Made by a program: the position numbers and the translations under genes. This document shows positions 60,284 to 64,000 of a stretch of 64,000 nt of DNA, in pieces. The DNA is taken from the NCBI GenBank assembly GCA_963763135.1, contig CAVXNJ010000009.1, forward strand, positions 310,001 through 374,000, in the 5' to 3' direction. The notes beneath the pieces were generated by a model. That model did no database searches, was not told where the DNA came from, and worked only from the letters and a program-made list of their open reading frames with translations. The stretch comes from JANMZO01 sp963763135 (GTDB taxonomy: Bacteria; Actinomycetota; Acidimicrobiia; Acidimicrobiales; JANYDT01). Each line of letters opens with the position of its first letter. Within the stretch, counting starts at the first letter, position 1.

Positions 60284-61854
60284 CCGGACTTGCCCCACCC
60301 TGGCCGATGCGGCGGTTGACGAAGTCGTCGAGTTCGGCGACGATGGCCCCGTCGATTGGTGGGGCCTCGAAATTGGCGATTGTCGTCTTCGCCACCACTG
60401 ACGCCCGTTCGGCCGCCGTCGTCGATCCGGCTTCGACCCATTGGCCGAAGTTCTGACGGGTGAACACGAGCGGCTCGTAGAACGCGGTGGCGTAGCGGGA
60501 TTTTGTATGATCGGTCCCGAAGAAATGTCCGCCTGGCGCGACCTCAGCGATGGCGTCGAACCCCAATTCGTCTTCGGTCATGTCGATGGGAGCAAACGAT
60601 TCGGCAAACATCTGGAGCATCTCGACGTCGAGGATGAACTTCTCGAACGATGCGCACAGGCCACCTTCCTGCCAGCCAGCCGCGTGCACGATCATGTTCG
60701 CACCGCCGAGCATGGCTCCGTTCATGTTCATCATCGTTTCGTAGCCGCCCTGGGCGTCTTCGGTGTTGGACGTGCTGGAACCCGAGGATCGCCAGGGTAG
60801 GTTGACGTGGCGGGCCAACTGACCGCTCGCAATCGCACCCTTTAGGGCCTCCGGGGTCCCGAACGCCGGGGCTCCCGAGCGCATATCGACGTTGGAAGTG
60901 AACGCTCCGTAAATCACCGGAGCGCCGGGGCGAACGAGTTGTGCAAGGGTCACGGCTGCGAGGAGCTCAAGGTGTTGCAACAGGAGCGCGCCGGCCAACG
61001 TCACCGGAGCCATCGCTCCCGAGAGCGTGAACGGAGTCATCACGCAAGCCTGGCCGGCCCGGGCTGAGTCGATGATGCCGAGTGCCATCGGAATGTCGAG
61101 CTGACGCGGTGAGTTGGTGTTGATGTTCGTCCAACAGTACGCGCGCTCGAGTAAATTCTTCGGGTGTCACCCCGTTTGCGATGCGAACCATTTCGAACGT
61201 GTCACGGAGGATCACGCGCCCGCGGGAATACGCGAAGATCGGTTTGTCGGTGAGGGTGATCATCGACCGGGTGGTCCGTAGATGGCGGATCTCAATCGGC
61301 ACATCCTGCGCTTCGACCGACGGTGCCGTCGAGTGGATGACGTCGAAGTGCTGGCTCAACCGGATGAAGTTCTCGAAATCGACGAGCGTTCCGGGGCGGC
61401 GACCCTTGTCCAGGTCGGAGACGTAGGGCGGGCCGGCAACGGGGAGAAACGACATCGATCGTCCGCCCATGACCATCTCGCGTTCGGGGTTTCTTGCCGC
61501 GACGTGGACAGTCGAGGGAGCAGTAGCGAGGGCCGCCTCGATGGCGTCAGTCGGAATGCGGATCATTGCGTCGTCGCCCGGCTCGCCGATCTTCGCTCCA
61601 GCGGCGGCGAAGATGGCGCGGGCCTCCGGGAGGAGAACGCGGAGCCCGTGTTCCTGGAGGAACCGAAGGGCCGACAGGTGAAGATGGGCGACCTGGTCGT
61701 CTGACAGCACCCGGAGCGGTTCGAACGGGGAAACGAGCTGACGATACCCGGCGGTGCTCCGGACCGCCCGAGCCGGTCGCAGCGAACGGGGTCCACGTCG
61801 AAGTGAACGAGTGGCCGTCGGGGTGTCCAACTCGTCGAACTCGTTGGCGCTCAT
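60279..61854 (-). CDS. MttB-like (COG5598) trimethylamine/betaine methyltransferase (frameshifted)
   Basis: A corrinoid-dependent methyltransferase-family TIM barrel. The N-terminal frame has RVLSDDQVAHLHLSALRFLQ and MGGRSMSFLPVAGPPYVSDL; the C-terminal frame has ACVMTPFTLSGAMAPVTLAG, VIYGAFTSNVDMRSGAPAFG, HAAGWQEGGL, FEKFILDVEMLQM and GGHFFGTDHTKSRYATAFYE, the strongest family marks. The break lies in the GCGCGCG at 61140-61146; dropping one base reads YCWTNINTNSPRQLDIPMAL, as in MttB. There is no in-frame UAG, so it is the non-pyrrolysine type whose members demethylate betaines. No corrinoid protein gene is visible. ATG 61854 overlaps a duplicated stop (see repeat). Confidence 0.88.
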
Positions 61855-61864
61855 CCAAGTACCC
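61828..61864. repeat. 37-base direct repeat, copy 1 (contains the MttB start)
   Basis: This 37-base stretch is identical to 61899-61935, 71 bases away. On the minus strand it contains GGGTACTTGG, the ATG start and the first codons MSANEFDEL. Confidence 0.85.
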
Positions 61865-61898
61865 TGTGCTTTTGCGGGGCCTCTGGTGCGAGAGGCGT

Positions 61899-61935
61899 CA
61901 ACTCGTCGAACTCGTTGGCGCTCATCCAAGTACCC
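61899..61935. repeat. 37-base direct repeat, copy 2 (end of FAD oxidoreductase gene)
   Basis: Identical to 61828-61864. On the minus strand it contains the end of the FAD oxidoreductase (GVLG-stop) and an ATG that opens a 24-codon reading frame (MSANEFDELTPLAPEAPQ), which itself ends VLG-stop at the true MttB start. Confidence 0.85.
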
Positions 61936-63289
61936 CGCGTGCCGCACCGTCGTCGGCGATCCGTCGACGACGGGAGAACGTTCCCATATCGATGTTCAAG
62001 CCTCGGTAGCGTCCGGTCACGACGACGGGATCATGATCGTGGTCCCGGCCGCCTTCGATCGCCTCGATCAGCGAGACCATGCAGTCGCCGATGATCGGAC
62101 CGTTCTTGAACTGGTTGCCGCTGGTCCCGACGGCCATGTAGAAGCCATCGAGGCTGCTGCGATCGAGGATCGGCATCCAGTCATCGGAAACGTCGTATAC
62201 GCCCACGACACCTTTGCGTTCGTGGGGTACGCCCAGATCAGGGATCCGGCGGGCCAGGCGCATCACATGCGCTTCCCATTCCGACGGATCAAGCTCGATG
62301 TCGCAGTCGTCAGGGTTCTCGAACCAGACCATGGGATCACAGTCGGCTTCCACGCCACCCACGAGGATGGCGTCGCCGTCGGGACGAAAGTACATCCCGG
62401 AGTCGAAGTCGGCGCAGGCGGGAAGCGAACGCACGGCCTCGGCGAGTTGGGCGGGAGCGCGTACGTGGTCCACCTGCTGGCGAAGCGGCTTCGTTGCCAC
62501 CGTCATGTCGTCGAGTACACCGGCCATCGTGTTCACGATCCCCGAGTGGGGCCCCGCTGCGTTGATCACGACGTCGCAGGCGATCCGCTTTCCGCTCGCC
62601 AACACGACCCCGGAGGCCCGTGAACCCGAGGCGCCCGAGGATCTGAGGACCTCGACGACGGTCTCGTTGCACAGCGTGACCGCTCCAGCGGCTTCAGCCG
62701 CCTCAGCCAGATTCTGGGCGGCCAGCTGTGGGTCGGTCACATAGCCGGCTTCAGCTGTGTACATGGCTCCACCGAGTTCTGCGCCGCTGTCGACGAAGAA
62801 GGAATCGTCGTCGGGTCGACTTGGCGGGAACCATGACTGCGTGGACAGGAACGGAAGGCGTTGCCGGAGTTCGGCGACGCTCCACCATTCATAGGGCACG
62901 CCGACAGCCTCAAGCGGAGAACGCGACAGCCGGGCGAGGCCGCTCTCGTCATCGAAGAACACCATGCCGCATTGAACGAAGCCCGTCAGCGGTGAGCCGG
63001 CCGGAAGCGCGACGAACTCGGCCCAATTGCGCCAGTACTCGACCCCCTCGTAGGCCATCGCCGTGCCGGCATGTGTCGAGTAGGTAAAACGCACGACTGC
63101 GCTCGATGCCGCCGTCGATCCTGTCCCGGGCGCGTGATTGCGCTCGATCACCGTGGTCGCCCATCCTTTTCGGGCACACGCCAGCGCGATCCCGGTGCCA
63201 ACGACTCCGGCACCAATGATCACGACAGATCGCTGAGAGGATTCCACGTACAGCACTGTACACACTGGCGTCGCACACCCTGCCTCCAT
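61922..63289 (-). CDS. FAD-dependent oxidoreductase (DAO/sarcosine dehydrogenase-like)
   Basis: A flavoprotein of about 455 residues: dinucleotide loop SVVIIGAGVVGTGIALACAR, VIERNHAPGTGSTAASSAVV, a substrate domain with YFRPDGDAILVGGVEAD, and the ending FYMAVGTSGNQFKNGPIIGD. This is the DAO fold of sarcosine, dimethylglycine and related N-methyl amine oxidases. ATG 63289 is listed; GTG codons at 63256 and 63247 are nearer the loop. It precedes the MttB-like gene in one operon, so together they may process N-methylated compounds. No folate-binding GCV_T domain is attached. Confidence 0.87.
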   Translation of the reverse strand: MEAGCATPVCTVLYVESSQRSVVIIGAGVVGTGIALACARKGWATTVIERNHAPGTGSTAASSAVVRFTYSTHAGTAMAYEGVEYWRNWAEFVALPAGSPLTGFVQCGMVFFDDESGLARLSRSPLEAVGVPYEWWSVAELRQRLPFLSTQSWFPPSRPDDDSFFVDSGAELGGAMYTAEAGYVTDPQLAAQNLAEAAEAAGAVTLCNETVVEVLRSSGASGSRASGVVLASGKRIACDVVINAAGPHSGIVNTMAGVLDDMTVATKPLRQQVDHVRAPAQLAEAVRSLPACADFDSGMYFRPDGDAILVGGVEADCDPMVWFENPDDCDIELDPSEWEAHVMRLARRIPDLGVPHERKGVVGVYDVSDDWMPILDRSSLDGFYMAVGTSGNQFKNGPIIGDCMVSLIEAIEGGRDHDHDPVVVTGRYRGLNIDMGTFSRRRRIADDGAARGVLG

Positions 63290-63331
63290 CGTCGCCGGCG
63301 CATTAGGTTTCGGTCCAACGTACGATGGACT

Positions 63332-64000
63332 ATGCGAATTCTCGTGATCGGTGGAACCCGGTTCATTGGCAGGCATCTGGCGCAGCACGCGTTACGATCC
63401 GGTCACCAGGTCACGCTGTTCCACCGAGGTCGAACGGCCGACGCGGCAGATCCGGCTTTTGTCGGAGCGGAACACCGTATCGGCGATCGCGACGCCGATC
63501 TGAGCGCACTCGCCACCGGCGACTGGGATGTCACCATTGATATGTGTGCGTATTTCCCCCGCCACGTTCATGAACTGGCCGATGCGCTCGGGGGGCGGGG
63601 TGGTCGGTACACGTTCGTATCGAGCGTCTCGGCCTACGGCCTGCCCGTGCCGGTGAATTTCCGCGAAGATGAAGCCCCACTGGCGGAACTCACGGATCCA
63701 ACGGTTGAGGAGATAACCGACCAGACCTACGGCGGCCTCAAGGTGCTTGGGGAACGGGCCGCGATGGAGCGATTCGGTCCTCAGACACTCGTGGTTCGGC
63801 CGACATACGTGGTCGGCCCGTTCGACGTGTCGTGGCGCTTTCCGTATTGGGTCATGCGACTGGCCGCTGGCGGCGAAGTACTGGCGCCAGGCCCGGCCAC
63901 CGACCCGACCCAACTCATCGATGCTCGGGATCTGGCCGCATGGATAGTGGCGATGAACGAGCGCGGCCGCAGCGGTGTCTTCCACGCCGTCGGGCCGGAG
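63332..64000 (+). CDS. NAD-dependent epimerase/dehydratase (partial)
   Basis: A gene cut by the window end. It starts MRILVIGGTRFIGRHLAQHA with the NAD loop GGTRFIG, then TFVSSVSAYGLPVPV, QTYGGLKVLGERAAME (YGGLK, the Tyr-x-x-x-Lys pair) and LVVRPTYVVGPFDVSWRFPY. The extended-SDR fold is clear. It is divergent from the FAD oxidoreductase across 42 bases. Substrate unknown. Confidence 0.88.
   Translation, partial: MRILVIGGTRFIGRHLAQHALRSGHQVTLFHRGRTADAADPAFVGAEHRIGDRDADLSALATGDWDVTIDMCAYFPRHVHELADALGGRGGRYTFVSSVSAYGLPVPVNFREDEAPLAELTDPTVEEITDQTYGGLKVLGERAAMERFGPQTLVVRPTYVVGPFDVSWRFPYWVMRLAAGGEVLAPGPATDPTQLIDARDLAAWIVAMNERGRSGVFHAVGPE

Noticed and set aside
1..64000. tRNA, rRNA, CRISPR array, insertion sequences or prophage
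   Set aside because: No cloverleaf-like T-arm segments, spaced repeats, transposase motifs or phage genes were recognised by eye; a covariance search would be needed to exclude a tRNA fully.

Overview
The window is a GC-rich chromosome segment from an aerobic, heterotrophic actinobacterium. The gene content (several acyl-CoA dehydrogenases, family III CoA-transferase, DUF35/thiolase-like pair, DUF222-HNH protein, NarL-type and OmpR-type two-component systems, MttB-like methyltransferase) fits Acidimicrobiia best, but that placement is inference. No rRNA, tRNA, CRISPR array, IS element or prophage was recognised.

Layout. 1-2.6 kb: an orphan NuoF-like flavoprotein and an unrecognised gene with a GT-B-like half. 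2.7-8.6 kb: two divergent sulfate-activation operons, cysD-cysNC on the minus strand and cysH-cysD-cysN on the plus strand. 8.8-18.1 kb: envelope genes (haem-binding membrane protein, OmpR/HK pair divergent from an HtrA protease, PP2C phosphatase, MFS carrier, M15 peptidase, DUF1287 protein). 18.1-25.4 kb: a minus-strand acyl-CoA operon (MaoC, acyl-CoA dehydrogenase, MaoC, CoA-transferase, hydrolase, TetR, CitE-like lyase, hydrolase). 25.5-28.7 kb: a sensor kinase/regulator pair divergent from a secreted HbpS/GlcG-type protein, the arrangement of the Streptomyces SenS-SenR-HbpS system. 28.8-37.4 kb: a sugar ABC transporter, LacI regulator and uronate catabolism genes ending in a gluconokinase-LarA fusion. 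37.6-42.4 kb: DUF222-HNH gene, oxidoreductase plus two sugar isomerases, truncated haemoglobin. 42.5-49.4 kb: polyprenyl-sugar glycosyltransferases with GtrA flippase-like proteins and a two-component system. 49.4-58 kb: double GNAT, DUF1289, acyl-CoA dehydrogenase/thiolase-like/DUF35 operon, an ice-binding-like surface protein, acyl-CoA dehydrogenase and SDR. 58-64 kb: aldehyde dehydrogenase, TetR, MttB-like methyltransferase with FAD oxidoreductase, and a partial epimerase.

The most interesting system is the uronate cluster. UxaC, a mannonate-oxidoreductase-like SDR and a protein joining gluconokinase to a LarA-type nickel epimerase would together turn glucuronate into 6-phosphogluconate by epimerising mannonate to gluconate, with no mannonate dehydratase or KDG steps.

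Nine otherwise well-conserved genes are each broken by one apparent single-base shift, eight of them an extra base. This density suggests systematic sequence error, or less likely widespread decay. Those genes are annotated across both frames.
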